Assembly (NCBI RefSeq): GCF_001949145.1
Contig: NW_019091357.1
Location: 1,387,429 to 1,451,428 of the forward strand
From: Acanthaster planci
Taxonomy: Eukaryota > Echinodermata > Asteroidea > Valvatida > Acanthasteridae
Length of the DNA stretch: 64,000 nt
Direction of reading: 5' to 3'
Shown here: piece after piece, positions 34,756 through 47,351 of the stretch
Position numbering within the stretch: the first letter of the stretch is position 1
Layout of the letters: the number at the start of each line of letters is the position of its first letter
Translations under genes and position numbers: made by a program
The notes under the pieces: generated by a model
What the model saw: the letters and a program-made list of their open reading frames with translations, nothing else
Told to the model about the DNA's origin: nothing
The model's database searches: none

Positions 34756-36975
34756 GAACGTCCCTGCTTGTAATGAGGCCTATCAGGGTTGACGAGCAAA
34801 TGAAAGAAACTAAACCAGGACTATGACCTCAGACCCATGGCACCCGTGCTCTATCATGCACTACACCGTGCGGACATTCTCGGTTCCTCAACTGTCGTCT
34901 TGGGCGTCGTCTTGTGCTCGAAGGCGGTTTGGTCAGTGGCTACGTCTATTTGCTGTCAGATGGTAATGCCAAAAAACGGAAGCCCTGACCGCAGAACGAG
35001 TCGATTTGGACGTGGCCTGACTTCGAATGTGGGACTTTGAATCAGTTTCTCAATTCAAACTCGCAAGTTCGAGTGAAGGCCTTTCTTTGAAACTTTTGCC
35101 GCCATTTCATATCGGCGGACAAAGTTTGCAAGATGTTCACTGTTGGCAACAGCTATTGCCTGGAACTGCACATTACAAGCCTATCCCATTTAGTTCATTT
35201 AGTATTTGGTAGTAAGATTTATCGCTACTTTTAAAACTGCTTGAGAATTGTTTAAACACTGAAAAATTGCCCTTTTTTCTTTGCCGGGGATCGCCACAGT
35301 TTTTTCCTAACAGAAGATTGGAAAGTGGGTGCAGTCAGAAGCCATGTCTACGCAGTCAGCAGATATCACACCCGTGTATGACTTGGCCAATGAGCTCTAC
35401 ATTCCATTCGGGAAAGTAGACGGTCCGGCAAAAGAGAGTGATCTCCATCAACTTAAATTTGATCAGGATGATTAATTAGAAGTTTAGAATGCACCTTTGT
35501 GACGACCCTCTGCATCAGCACCGTGCTGAAATAGTCATGCTGAACTTGCCACTGCTTAATTAAAAAGTATGCACAGGTTTGCGTTAATTTCAGTGGTCCT
35601 TCAAGATCACATAATTGCATGCACGTAAATCAAGAACAGGTGTAAATCTTCAGCATGCTGCATGAGGCAAGTCTTAATCCAAGACTAAGACTTTCAGGGA
35701 GGGGATTTTCTGTACACAACCGTGAAAGAAAATTATTTGGACCAATGTAAATATACGTAATATTTCCATGTTAAAAGCGTGGTCCCAAACATTTGCCTAA
35801 AAATGTTGGATCCTTTACCTGTCTCTTACTGTCAGCCGCGCACTTTTGATCGATTTCACAAGAACCAATAACATGATCCAGATATTACAGTGTTCAGCGA
35901 CACTGAAAAATACATAGCGTGATTTGGACTGCGGTCGAGTTACTGCCGCTTTTTGTGTAGAACTGTAAATACGTATGTGTCCATTTTGAATGGAAAGAAA
36001 AGGAGAGAATGCTTGACTGGAATCAAGTAATAAAAGTGATTCATTTGCAAAACAACCTGCTTCAGCTGTCACTGGTCTGTTCATCTGCATTAATCACAAC
36101 ATGGGACGGTGACCTCTGTCTGATCACACGAACATTTGTAAGCAACTGGGAGGAGATTCATGAAAGACGGAGGGGCAAACAGAGAAATATTTTCCTCATG
36201 CACCCTCTTAATGGAAATTGTCTACAGGTTTTTGTTTTGTTCCCTTATTTTGCACTTACTTCGAACCCCAAGCTCAAATTTGAGGCGCAAAATCTCTGGG
36301 ACACGATTGAAGGAGGCCGTGATTTGGGGCAGATTATGCTCTTTCAACTGATACATTCACATATTAAAAAAAGGCAACAGGCATTCCATCATTTGTAAGA
36401 AAATGCTTTTCAAATTTATTTAGACACTGATTTTCTTTCTGGACATTTAAAATTACAAGAAGCACAACATGCATTAAAACTGAATATTTACAAGAGCTCA
36501 ACAATTATATTATTTTCAGTAACACACTGACACCAAAGCATGCTTGTATTTTTTAAGAACTGTTTGTTTGATTGGTTTACTGAATTAGAAATATTTACTT
36601 GGTTCCTCGATTCATGGAACCCAGCCCACAGGGCTCATAGTGAGACTGACGTATAATACGTCTGGGCCCTTTAATGTCACACTCATTTCCGTTCAGATCC
36701 GATAACGCTATTTTGGAGAAAACGACAGGAGACGGAGGAGCAGTGCTAAATAATACGGGCTCGTATTGGTAGTCACAGTGTACATAATCACCGGTGTGCT
36801 TGTTAATTTGTTGGGAATTCGAGAGCTACGTCATTTCATGTAATTCTAGCCAAATTAGTATTGCGACAGAAGTTTTCTAGCAAGAACCAGCCAAACCAAG
36901 CATTAGATAGCCGGAAGGATTTTTCACAGCCAGTAAGTCGAATCAAAGCAGAACATTTTAAGGTGTTAAGTGAAA
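34756..36975. other. Convergent intergenic region after the menorin-like gene
   Basis: It holds the 3' UTR of the menorin-like gene, with a possible AATAAA at 36029-36034 on the plus strand, and the 3' UTR of the orphan gene on the minus strand, with AATAAA as TTTATT at 36415-36420. These two signals are about 380 bases apart. No gene is seen. Confidence 0.45.
36415..36420 (-). terminator. Candidate poly(A) signal of the orphan membrane-protein gene
   Basis: TTTATT on the plus strand is AATAAA on the gene strand, about 560 bases past its stop codon. Confidence 0.35.
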
Positions 36976-37506
36976 TTATTTCTTCTTAGACGGAATCATG
37001 GGCGCCGACTCTGACGTTTCGCTGACGTCGTGATCCATCTCGACCGGATTCTGATATTCTCGGCACACACCGCTCCTCAAGTCCATGGCAACCAGCGAAA
37101 TGTCCGCCTCTGGATTGGTGAAAGCGTCGGGGGAGCCAGCTGCGGCGTCCTTAGCGCCCTCTTTGTCGGCCACTAGGTTGTCCTTGGACACCTTGGCTTT
37201 GGCGGATGCTGCTGGCGCCTTTGTCTGGCTGGCAGCTGCCGTGCCGAGTCCAAGGTCGACTTCGTCGTCCTCGATCACGGCGCCCAAAACCTTCTCGCCG
37301 GCGGGTACGAAGACGGTAGCACAGGTCGGGTTACTGATGACCTCCACAGAGTCGATGTTGTGAAGCATGACCTTGGGGTCCTCGTGACGGGGGGTCTTCT
37401 TGCGGCCAAACTTGCAGAAACAAGCCAGACCGATGGAGAAAAGCAGAAGGACTAAGAGAACGATAAGAGGGACGACCCAGTTCCATGGAATGGAAGACCA
37501 CACCAT
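36976..37506 (-). CDS. Orphan single-pass membrane protein, 176 aa
   Basis: I do not recognise this family. The frame is complete, from ATG at 37506, preceded by an in-frame TAG 12 bases upstream, to a stop at 36976. A good acceptor (TTGTATTGCAG, exon start near 37545) suggests a non-coding first exon upstream. Residues 1-10 are a short Trp-rich external segment (WSSIPWNW). Residues 11-31 are a strong TM helix rich in Leu and Val, and CFCKFGRKK follows, so the tail should be cytoplasmic by the positive-inside rule. The Cys pair next to the membrane could be palmitoylated. The tail has an ordered-looking part (about 45-90, acidic DDEVDLGLG), an Ala/Lys-rich low-complexity stretch (about 93-125) and a Ser/Lys end. 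Its higher GC content than the flanks and long open frame support real coding. It could be an adaptor or a small scaffold, but that is speculation. Confidence 0.72.
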   Translation of the reverse strand: MVWSSIPWNWVVPLIVLLVLLLFSIGLACFCKFGRKKTPRHEDPKVMLHNIDSVEVISNPTCATVFVPAGEKVLGAVIEDDEVDLGLGTAAASQTKAPAASAKAKVSKDNLVADKEGAKDAAAGSPDAFTNPEADISLVAMDLRSGVCREYQNPVEMDHDVSETSESAPMIPSKKK

Positions 37507-39970
37507 TCTGTCTCGATTCTACGATGCTTGACGCTGCCAAGACTATCTGCAATACAAAAAAATGAAGAAATAAAACAGGCAAAGTGGCACTGGACAAAAA
37601 TCTCGTGCATGCGCCTGGCTTCAGTAAATGCACACGTTGGGATAAAGACAACAATCTGTTCACAAACTTGGTCCTGCCTTTGAAGAGAAACCGTTGAAAC
37701 GAGAACAGAAATGAAATCTACAGAGTAGATTTGAATAAAAGGCTCTGAAAAGAATCTTGAGGTTTTTCGTTTCAGGAGGTTTCTCCTTTTTGGACAATAA
37801 AACTGAATAAATCTTTCCATAGAACATGTATCAACACTGACAAAAACATTGCGGTAAGGGTTTAACTCATCATCGCAACGCAGACAGGGTTCCAAACCAG
37901 GGGGAGTCTGTTGCCAGAACTATACATTTATCACTTGCTTACCCACTATGGGCACAAGACCTCTATTCTTAATGCTGCTATACGCCTTTAACCTTCACCT
38001 GACAGTGGTTACTAGCTTGGTACCCTCAAGTTCAGTAATTAGAAACGGAAACTTGACGACCGGTGACAGATCCCCCAAATGACTAACTCTTGCAACACGA
38101 ACCTAAGGGATTATGAATCATGGTTCTTGCTCCATATTTTATTTGGTAAGACATGAGTGCAATTTACTCGAAGTTTCAATTACCAACTTTAACTTTTAAT
38201 ATGGCGAATCAGAGCTTAAGTGTGGGTAGTTAACAGGCAAAAGTTTTCAAGGTTTTAAAAAGAGTATTCAAATGATAAGAAAATTCAAGTCGAAAAAGCA
38301 CTATTGGGAAATATTGTTTTGGACACTTCCTAATCTGTGACCCGACGGAAATCTTTTTGATAGGTGTAATTTTCCCATCAATGATTGTAAAATCAACACA
38401 TCAAGAGACTCTTATGTTCCTGTTTTGAGGTATGACTTTGAAAATGATCATCCTGGACTGAACAACAATACAGCAGTATCTGTGATCCTCCAAAAATTAT
38501 GCAGCCAACAAATACCATTAACGTATCGTTAGACGGTCATTTAAAACGAAAGGGCAGCGAGATTTTGTTTTCAAGCCTAACTCGGAGCCATCTTGTTTAT
38601 GGACTCGCTTTCACTAAGTTGGTAATTTCAGTTTTGTGATTTGTCAAAAACTGATAGGATTCCAGGCTGCTAATATTACGGAAATTTTGAAATGCTGACA
38701 AGAATTCCTAGCTCAACGCAGTTTTGTTACTGTTGGTAGATCACGCAAATTAAAACGAGCCATCAGAATGTAAATTCATCTTGTGCGGTCCCTCGACCTG
38801 TGTGAGTACTTACTGTGGGTCTGTAGTTACTGCTAAGTCCGTTGGTGGCGTTCTTTATCTCATCTCACAGAGAATGGATTACCTCCTCCAAACCACTACT
38901 TCCTTCGCAAGTCCAAGCGTTGACACAGTAACAAAGAATCCCCAAAGTTATTGGTTTGTTTTCTCGTTATTTATGGTTCCCCTTTAGGCCGCATCCACAC
39001 GTCATACCTACAAGCATGTGAAGCATAGCACTGCTCATGCGCACATGCGCGACTTCTGTTCGGGGGATGTAAGTCAATTTTTCTTACGCACTTGCAGGAA
39101 ATTGGGTCTCCCTGCATAATAACTGATAGTTGTCAAGGCTGGCTGGTAAGGAGGGCTGTAACGATATGCACAACAGGACCATCGTGACTAGTCGACTGGA
39201 AGGATTGGACCAGATCTCAAATAACCGAGAGTGGGCGGGAGAGGGCGCAGTGATACAATTAATCTGCATCGATGCCCTTTCACAAGTGACAGCACCCCGC
39301 CCCCCCCACAATTCTTGCGCTAACATTAGAAGTATCGGACCACGGACTGGAAGAGAAAGGTATGAGATGAGGAACTCGGGGAGACATTACCTGTAACAAG
39401 GAAGGTACTGGTGGCCAGGGGTCGTGAGCAATCGACGGCGAGAAAGCATGGACAGGATGGCTTCGTGTTCCAGCTGTGTGTGCTTGTCTTAATCAATTAA
39501 TTAATAAGTAAGTAATCAATACGACTGAAATTGTCTTCTACTTGGTAGAATTTGTTAATTTGTATTAACGTATGCAACAGGATGTGTTGAAATATTCCAT
39601 TTACCTTGAACAGTTCATCTCATTCCCCCTGTCACCCCTCTGGCCATGTTATGGCATGTTCTTCTCGCAAGTAGTCGTAACAATCTCCTTATATAATGAA
39701 ATTGGTGCTCTCGTGGCACATACTGCTGCTGCATGAGGTGGTAAACAGCCAGAGCAGCCCGTACTTCATCAAGCGCTTGAAGACCAGCCACGTGACGGGA
39801 TCTCGACCAATGGGAATGACCCATTTGTCTTAGGTAAATGTATTTGTGAAAAAGGAATTAAATTGGGCACTATGTGCAGAAGTTTTAAGTGTAATGTTAC
39901 TTGCGCTACTTCGTTATGTGTTCGCCACATTTTGTTGAGTATGGGTAGTTGGTAGTGTTGTTAGCAGGGC

Positions 39971-40189
39971 CAGTGTCGTCACAGTGCCGGTTCAGTGTCG
40001 TCACAGTGCCGGTTCAGTGTCGTCACAGTGCCGGTTCAGTGTCGTCACATTGCGGGTTCAGAGTCGTGACAGTGCCATTTCAGTATTGTCACAGTGCCGT
40101 TCAGTGTCGTCACATTGCCGGTTCAATGTCGTCACATTGCCGGTTCAATGTCAGAACATTGCTTGTTCACTGTCGTCATATTGCTGGTT
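39971..40189. repeat. 22-bp minisatellite, about ten copies
   Basis: Units of CAGTGTCGTCACAGTGCCGG plus TT follow head to tail. The first three are identical and later ones diverge gradually (for example CACATTGC for CACAGTGC), and one unit is 21 bp. The two overlapping open frames across it, with repeated CRHSAGSVSS-type peptides, are by-products of the array and not a gene. Confidence 0.95.
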
Positions 40190-40253
40190 CAGATTCGAAA
40201 CTGGAAAGCCGATCAATTATGAAAAAGGCGTAAACATATAACTTTGTTTTGTT

Positions 40254-40259
40254 TTTATT
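40254..40259 (-). terminator. Candidate poly(A) signal of the NXPE gene
   Basis: TTTATT on the plus strand reads AATAAA on the NXPE strand, about 310 bases beyond its stop codon and just before the minisatellite begins. Confidence 0.4.
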
Positions 40260-40563
40260 TTTTGAGAGCAAAATTGATTGTAACAACCACCTGTTTAAAA
40301 TAACAACATAAATTCTTAGAAAATAGCCGGATTATACTCGATTTTTTGAAAGCCGTAACCTAGCACATAAAAAGATATAAAGATTCACTATCGAACAAAA
40401 TGAAACATCTCTTGATTTACATTAAGTTCTTTATCTTTTCAAGCCTTAACAGTTCTACAAAGAAAAGGTCTCAAATCAAAGTGCTGGTCGAAGTCTACGA
40501 CTCTTGCCATTCATGGTGTGGAAGTGCAAGTAACTAAGGCTGAGCACCTGTCGGATTATTTTA

Positions 40564-43500
40564 TCACCTGCAGACATAGGACAAAAACCAATTCACTTCT
40601 TCGTTTATGACTTCTAACGGCATGTGTATGTCTGGCTTTCCGTACGCTAAGCTCATCTGCCAGACATCGTAGAAAAACACACCGGTGCCGCGGAACGTGT
40701 CCCGTAATATGCGACCCCAGGCCCAAAGGGTATAATCACTGGCGTAGACTGCCTTCAGTACATTCTCGTGTTCCCTGGTGTGAGTACCTTTTAAGACAAC
40801 GGGGACGTCAGGGCACCGCTCCCGTAACCGAAGCACAGCTTCCTTGAGAAGATTCATCCGCTCAGCGAAACTTTCACGTGTCCATTGGGTGAAATGGCCC
40901 CACGGACATAAAACTATGATGTATTCATTGCACTGGTTGCTCCGTATGTTGTCCAAAATATCCACCTCGTATGGGGTGGTATCTAAATATACCTTGGAAT
41001 TTGTCACAACTCGTGGATGAAAATAAAAACTCGTTTCTATTTTACTGTCTTGATAGTAATGATGTATAACCATTTTGTCTGCTCCCGTTCCTAAGTGCTT
41101 CCAAGGATATCCCATTTTCTTTGCCAGCAGGCTGTACCAACTCCTCACATTCGAGTCGCCATGAATGAACACGTGTTTCTGACGTAAGCATTCCCGGACG
41201 GCTTTTACATTATCCCATTTCTGGACCTTGCACTGGAGGTGGTACCAGTCCGCGTCGAGCCAGAACCCATGGTTCAAAGGGGGCTCCTCATCAGGATTGC
41301 AAATTGGTGCTTGAGTTATGATAGTGGCGTTGCTTTGTGCTTCCGAAATAAAAAAGGAGGAAACATATTTAAGTTAACAACAGCGTAAGACAATATTGCG
41401 GGTATTTAGAGGTGGATAATAATTGAAAAAAATTGATAGTTAGGAAAGTACCACAGTTCTGTCTATAATTGGTATAATTCTGAAGTCAGAGAAGACCTTG
41501 TCATATTAAGTCAGACAGACAATACTCACTTCCGATCGTGATTTTCGGGGGTCCTCGTGTGAGTGGTTGCAAATAGTTCTTCCTGGAAAAAAAGTTCCAA
41601 ACATTTAGCATATAAGTATAAAGAACATTTAGAGATACACGCATACGTATTTTCTTCTACAATAGTTCCACACACCTAAATTGTCACCTACAATATGAAG
41701 CCAGTTTATTATTACTAATGTGGCTTCACAGGGACCGACCTACCCATCAAACAATGCTGTGTCATTTTGCAGTAATTCCCGAGTTCTGTTGTTAACCATG
41801 TTTGGGTCGACTGCAACCGTTTTGAAATCTTCACACTTGGCAACTCGTGGCTTCTGACAGTAAAAAGCCGTCGAGCCCATGGCCCTGGGATTGTGATCGA
41901 CGACGCACAGGTTAGAAGTGGATGTCAAATTTCTGTGCACGAAGCATAAGGCTGTTTCAATGGAGTGCCTCCCCCAGAACTCCGCTTTCCAAAAGACTCG
42001 TCTTTCGACCGGCCAATACTTTTCCCGCAGCCATTTCGTAGCCTCGCTCGGGGCTGCCAGAGTTATGTGCACGAACGCAGTTCCCTGCCAGCCAACATAG
42101 AAGTACACGCTGTACGAGCCGTTATTGTGGTCCACGACGGACCCAGCGGTACGCCCTCCCGTGGTCGGGTATTCACCGGCCTCGCTGGTGAGAACCGTAA
42201 ACCAGAAATCCCCACCGGACGTCTTGTTCCTGCCATTTGAGTCCTTGGCTTGAATGACAAAATGTGCAGTGTCACCGACGTGGAGGGTCTCGCCCACCAG
42301 TCTGTAGGTTGACTTGAGGGCGCTCGTCAGTGCCCCGCTGCCAGTTAACAAAGAAGGCCGAGTCTTCGAATGGAACGACGTAATCCGGGGAATTGGCGAC
42401 AGCTGTTGCATCGGAGAAATCTAAGGAAGGAAATTTGGAACATTTCCAAATCAGATGAACGAAAAATAAAAATGATGGAGATATAAGCCTTTGAAACCTA
42501 CAAACAAGCTAGGTGGGGAGACTCTTTCGAAGGGGCAAAAAGGGCGCTAAACATGGAGTAATACTTGAACAATATTTTGGATACCTGAGCATCTTGCTAC
42601 TCATCAGGCAATCACTTTTTCTTTTAACTTATAAAATTATTTTCAAAATGGAAACTTCAGACCTTGTCCTGCCTATAAAGGACAGCTTTAAAATAACCAT
42701 GAAAAGTCTTCCAAATGTTTTTGAAATTCTCTGTTTTGCCAAACAAGCTGTAGGGTGAGGGTATCCTTGTAACATTTCCATATGGCTTTAACTTACGGTT
42801 TCCAAGCATTAAACATGGAAGCTTAAGTCTGGTAAACTTCGAAAAGCAAAAACCTGCGACCCACCGTCGACACGACACGATGGGTTGGGGGCAGTAAGAC
42901 AACGCCCATTATCATAATGTGCCATGGCAGTGCAATTGGCTAAGTTCGTGTTGAATAATTTTCCCTGGTAGATAAATGTCGCCCCTATATTTTGTTCGGT
43001 ACCATTCTGGTGCGCCGGTCTGAACCGGATGTAACTACTCTGTGCCTGCTGTACTTGATTGGTATTATATTGAAAGTGCTTCTGCAACTGGCAAGCCACA
43101 TTTTGAACGTGTACATTGGTACTCATTGTGTTTACACGAAAGCTCCGTTTGTAAACTAGGGCTATAGCGTTCCTATGGCCTGGGATTTCCCCGTGACGAG
43201 AAATGGGCCTGTTATCGGTTGCACGACAATCAACCGTTATGGGCATTGACGGAATTTTCTCCCCCTTTTTTGGGGGGGGGGGCATAGCATTTTTTAGCGG
43301 TGGATCGGAAGGGGGAGGGAAATTTCCCCGGGCTGGGGGCCTTAGCGCTCAACGATATCATACCGACTAAAATCGGGCAAACCATACAAGCATCCAACAT
43401 TTCGACTGGTACTTCAACTTGTAGAGAAGTTTTCAACCCTTTTTATCCAAAACTGAGTGTCCCGGTCCTCCTCGATTGCAACCTTTTGGTAATCATGAGT

Positions 43501-43759
43501 GCAGCATTTATGTCTCCAACAATAAGCTCCTATGGCTCTCTTAGGCCAAAGGTATGTTTCCCTTAACATTCAGCGTCAATTCCATAGAAAGACTGGCGAT
43601 TCTCAAGCGACTAGTGCTAAACAAGGGCAAAGACAGAAAAGTACTCTATAAGCTTACCTTGACGTAAAGAACTACCGACAAGAAGACGGAGAGAACAAGA
43701 AACAGCAACGGCCAACCAAATCGGCCGGGACAGGGTCGGATGCAGTACGATACTTTCAT
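40564..43759 (-). CDS. NXPE-family protein (neurexophilin-like plus PC-esterase domain), five exons, complete
   Basis: Minus-strand exons are 43759-43658, 42420-41744, 41582-41530, 41339-40564 and no more: four coding exons, three introns, with matching phases, 535 aa (human NXPE proteins are about 550). Exon 1 gives a signal anchor at about residues 16-33 (WPLLFLVLSVFLSVVLYV) after a Cys/Pro-rich start, so the protein is type II, Golgi or cell-surface. Residues about 60-270 form the NXPE/filamin-like part with GDFWFTVLTSEAGE, DHNNGSYSVYF and WEAEFWGR-type features. The C-terminal half has the PC-esterase marks: GDS at 338-340 in FIHGDSNVRSW, and D514 and H516 in PDIHMPLEV, giving the likely Ser-Asp-His set. 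Such esterases belong to the GDSL/SGNH-like group. NXPE1 is reported to O-acetylate sialic acid in human colon. Whether this relative acts on sialic acid is unknown. Confidence 0.9.
42421..43657. other. Intron 1 of the NXPE gene
   Basis: A 1.2-kb phase-0 intron between the signal-anchor exon and the luminal domain. An open frame of 158 codons on the gene strand (42809-43285) lies inside it. It has no recognised domain and is treated as a finding rather than an exon. A G-run near 43271 is the only simple sequence. Confidence 0.55.
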
Positions 43760-44449
43760 CGTGCATGAATCGCGTGATGTCTAAATTAAGCGTCTGAATC
43801 TGCAGTGGCACTCTCACCAAAATCGACCGAGGCAAGTCGACTCATGAGCATCATTTTGTCGATGGCCAATCTTCTGTTACAAACCTGCGAGACACGTATG
43901 CATGCAGGATCGCATTTGCTGACGTCAATCGTTGGGTAGCGGGTACCCACAGAATTTGGGACACCAACGGAGTAATTTTTCAATTCCCGTTTTAGTAGTT
44001 CACCGGATATTCGTCATTTTCTCACTGACTTTGCTAGGACAAACTCATCACACGAGACACAAAACCGCAATAGCATGGTTGCATAGTGTCTGCACCAGAC
44101 ACTGGAGAAAATAGGCTGGGTTACCTGAAAATATTCTCCACATATTTCCCAGGAAATCATAGCGGAAAACAAAGCAAATGCAAGAAGTTTTTAAGTGCAT
44201 TCTTAAATAGCATGCACCACATATTAAAGGTGCTATACATCTCCGAATTAAACGTAATTGTGCGTTCCTTTCGCTAACGTGCTCCCCTCCTAGGGAAAAA
44301 CCTGGGGGAAAGAGGGAACTATGACCCCAATTTTGGGGAGGTCGACCATAGGATTACCATAAAGATATTTATGCAGTAGCCTATGTCTACATACAGGGAA
44401 CTAAAGTTTTTCAGGAACTTAAAATTATTTGCCCCCGTGAAAGAATGTG

Positions 44450-44583
44450 AGCAATACGGGCGAATCACAACAGAGTGCCACCAAGAGTTTGCAACGCGTT
44501 GGCCAATCACAGTGCACAAAATCTGTCGACCCTTTCCAAACGCGCAAACAGATTTTGCGCACTGTGACTCTTGGTGGCGCACT
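44450..44583. repeat. Foldback repeat with nested arms; second copy at 53774-53870
   Basis: Two pairs of arms are nested. AGTGCCACCAAGAGT (44474-44488) pairs with ACTCTTGGTGGCGCACT (44567-44583). TCACAGTGCACAAAATCTGT (44507-44526) pairs with ACAGATTTTGCGCACTGTGA (44548-44567). The left two-thirds (44450-44546) reappears in inverted orientation at 53774-53870 with about 85 percent identity by eye, so this is a dispersed repeat and not a unique site. Confidence 0.8.
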
Positions 44584-46579
44584 ATTTTGAAATTGCCGTA
44601 TAGTGTAATTCGACCCCCAGAAGTAGAAATAATTACTGCGGTGGTGCAACGCTCAGGGACAGGTGGTCCGCGCACGTTTCATGCCTTAGTTTTCAGCCGG
44701 GCGTCGTGTTTGCCATATGCACGCGGGCGTCGAGCTAAAGAATGTGCGTGTGAGCGCGGCGCCACCGCAGTTATGGCGTCTAATCTAGACACTGCATGCT
44801 AAAACGAACCCTGATTGAAAGCACAATCATGCACCAGACTATTTTACATTAACATACATATCCTAAACTTTTGGATGTGCATGTGATCCAAATCCTGGGT
44901 GAGAGAGCAGGTAGCCATACGTCGTCAACACCATGGGGACGAAGTTGCCCAGGCGAGTTAATGATTATCGTGTGTGCAGAAAAACATTGTAACCAATGTT
45001 TAGCGCTGCTGTCCCTAATTAAGGACACATTTCAACAGAAGGCATAATCAGCGGCGTGTCCAGCTTTTAGTGTGTGTGTGTGTGAGGGGGGGAAAGTCAA
45101 AAGCAAATGCCACTACGGGCTCAACATGATGTTGGGGTAGAAAAAAACCAAAAGCCTTACTCACGGTACCAGCATCCTTGCTTTCACATTTGCTGGTGTT
45201 GTTTTCTCAGGGTGTTGGTGCTAATATCTGATAAATAAATATACCGATTACTTTCTTTCCTACCCACCTATGAAGAATTTTTTGCAAAAAAAAAGTCAAG
45301 TTGCCTCGGGCCCCACCCCGGCCCCCACATGCCACTTATTACTTACAAGTGCAATCGCCCCGTACACGCACGCTTTGACTTGGCATGCGCGTGCACTTGG
45401 TAAATCAGGATTATCCTATTGGTTGAAGACTGATATAACGCGCGCGTACCACCTGTACACGACGGTCGTGTCAATGGCCGCCGAATTACACTATTGATGG
45501 CTTCGCTCGCAGGAACACTAGGCCTATATAGGGGCGCATGCGTAAGCTGGCATTACGCGGGTCATGCACAAGGGCCCCGGACCCCACGCCGTTAATTCTT
45601 GGCATTCCACGCTCGCATTAGTTCTGGTCAAGATTACGTCCCTGCCCCATTCAATATGACAAGCAATGGACATCCTTGACTGTCAAACCTCAATAATTTT
45701 ACCAGACGTTATATGAAATAATTTCATCACTCTGTGTCTTTTTTTTACTATTCAAAAGCCAGGACTGGGCTTAAGCTACAATCCACTTCTCCAGAAAAGC
45801 AGGTCTTCCACCCAATACAGCATGCATGGCAACGTTCCGTTCAAAATGCACGTACAATTTTTGAGCAAACAATATGTGCCTTCAACTCTTAAGGCCACTT
45901 TATAACTACCCCGTCTAGAGAGGAAAAAATTATGCAGATAAATCGTGGCGATTGAAAAAAAAGGTTGTAACTTCACTCTCTCAGCGACGCAGATCAAACT
46001 TCAGATCGAGTGCCAAGTATTTTCTCTAATTTTTCACCGTTGCACTTCGGCTACATTCACACACAATCATATCAGAAACGCATGATGTATCAGCGTCCAT
46101 CACACACAACCTTCAGCATTTCAAAGAATTTCCCAGTAGAATAACCACAAGTTGATGAGGACGACTGGCTTTTACCACCATTTTATTGCTGACAAATTAC
46201 TTTCAGCATCATTTTATTCATTCTGCACGTTGAACTGTAGCAACTCAAACTGCCAACAGTGACAACATTTAAGCTTTAAAAGCCTGAGAGGTTAAAAATA
46301 ATAACACAATTTTAGCAATAATATTGTGCAAAATATTTTGTTCATAATTTAAATTACAATAACCTGGGTAATCCTATATAAAGGGGTAACGAGTTTGATG
46401 TTTTGGACACATTTCCAACAATTTTTTACTAACAATCTATTTCAGTTTTTGGTGAAACACCTGTCCTGGCCAAGTCTATCGTAAATTATGTGCCTCACGC
46501 CAGTACATGTAGCGTTAAAAATTTCCTTGTATGGAAATCGATGTGTACATGGTGTATACGACAAGATAGGGCATAGAAC

Positions 46580-46933
46580 ATAACAGTTTGTCGTGTGCCC
46601 GCCAAAAGGTCATAAGTGCGCTTACGCCCTTTTGTCTGGAAGCATGATCACAGTAGAAAAGATGTTCCCGGTAAAAGGGCGTAAGAAACACACTCTCTTT
46701 ATTTAGTACAAACGGATAAAATTTACTACAAAATCAACACAGGCTGTGCAAAAAGCAACCTTTAAACAACTTATCAAACGACTTGGGAGATTTTTTTGTA
46801 ACTATTTGCAAAGAAACCTTTATATTCATTAAAATAAAACAGTTACATACATACGTCCTTTTGGCAGCGATAATGTGTCCTGGCAAAAAGTCGTAAGCGC
46901 TTACAACCTACTTCTGGGCACACGATAAGTTAT
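46580..46933. mobile_element. Candidate MITE with imperfect terminal inverted repeats
   Basis: The left end, ATAACAGTTTGTCGTGTGCC (46580 on), and the right end, GGGCACACGATAAGTTAT (46916-46933), are inverted copies with small differences. Inside both ends are the paired words CATAAGTGCGCTTACG and GTCGTAAGCGCTTAC, and an AAAAGG...CCTTTT pattern. The element spans about 354 bp and has no coding capacity. Transposition is inferred from structure. Confidence 0.6.
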
Positions 46934-47351
46934 CCTCAGTGTTTTACGGGCGGTATATAAACATCCCAGTTTTTGACCAGTAGGAAAGGTCAAATTCTTA
47001 TTAACATATTTACGACTTTCATTTTCACTATGCTGCCTGAATGAAAGAACTTTGATTTCTTAGCATGCAAAACCACAGATTATTTTCCATTGAAATGCCA
47101 GCATGCCAACTGGAGTGATATCGGCTACCATCACGTTTGCCACAAAGACAGCAAGGAAAGCAACGATTACCGGTGACATAACAAGAAAAAAAGAACATGT
47201 TGCACAGAGGCAGTCGCAAGCCTCTTCATTGATTTCCACACAACTCTTCATCCTCGGTTTTATCTGCAAGGAGTGGGCAACAGTGACACTCACTACAATG
47301 GCATGGATACACACGTGACAATGACCACTGACAATGACAATGACACATAGC

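Larger units (their letters stand above)
37507..40563. other. Region upstream of the orphan gene and downstream of NXPE
   Basis: The region should include the orphan gene's promoter and a non-coding 5' exon, whose position I could not fix. It also holds the 22-bp minisatellite at 39971-40189 and the NXPE 3' UTR, with candidate AATAAA at 40254-40259 on the minus strand. No further coding exon is convincing. Confidence 0.5.
43760..47351. other. Intergenic region between NXPE and HINT3
   Basis: NXPE and HINT3 lie in the same orientation, so this holds the NXPE promoter and the HINT3 3' UTR. Two repeat structures are present: a foldback at 44450-44583 and a candidate MITE at 46580-46933. Several AATAAA candidates exist for HINT3 and I could not choose one. 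No further gene is seen. Confidence 0.5.

Noticed and set aside
39949-40241. Two overlapping 85-94 codon frames with repeated Cys/His/Ser peptides
   Set aside because: They are produced entirely by the 22-bp minisatellite.
44383-44802. 139-codon plus-strand frame
   Set aside because: It runs through the foldback repeat and has no domain or splice context.
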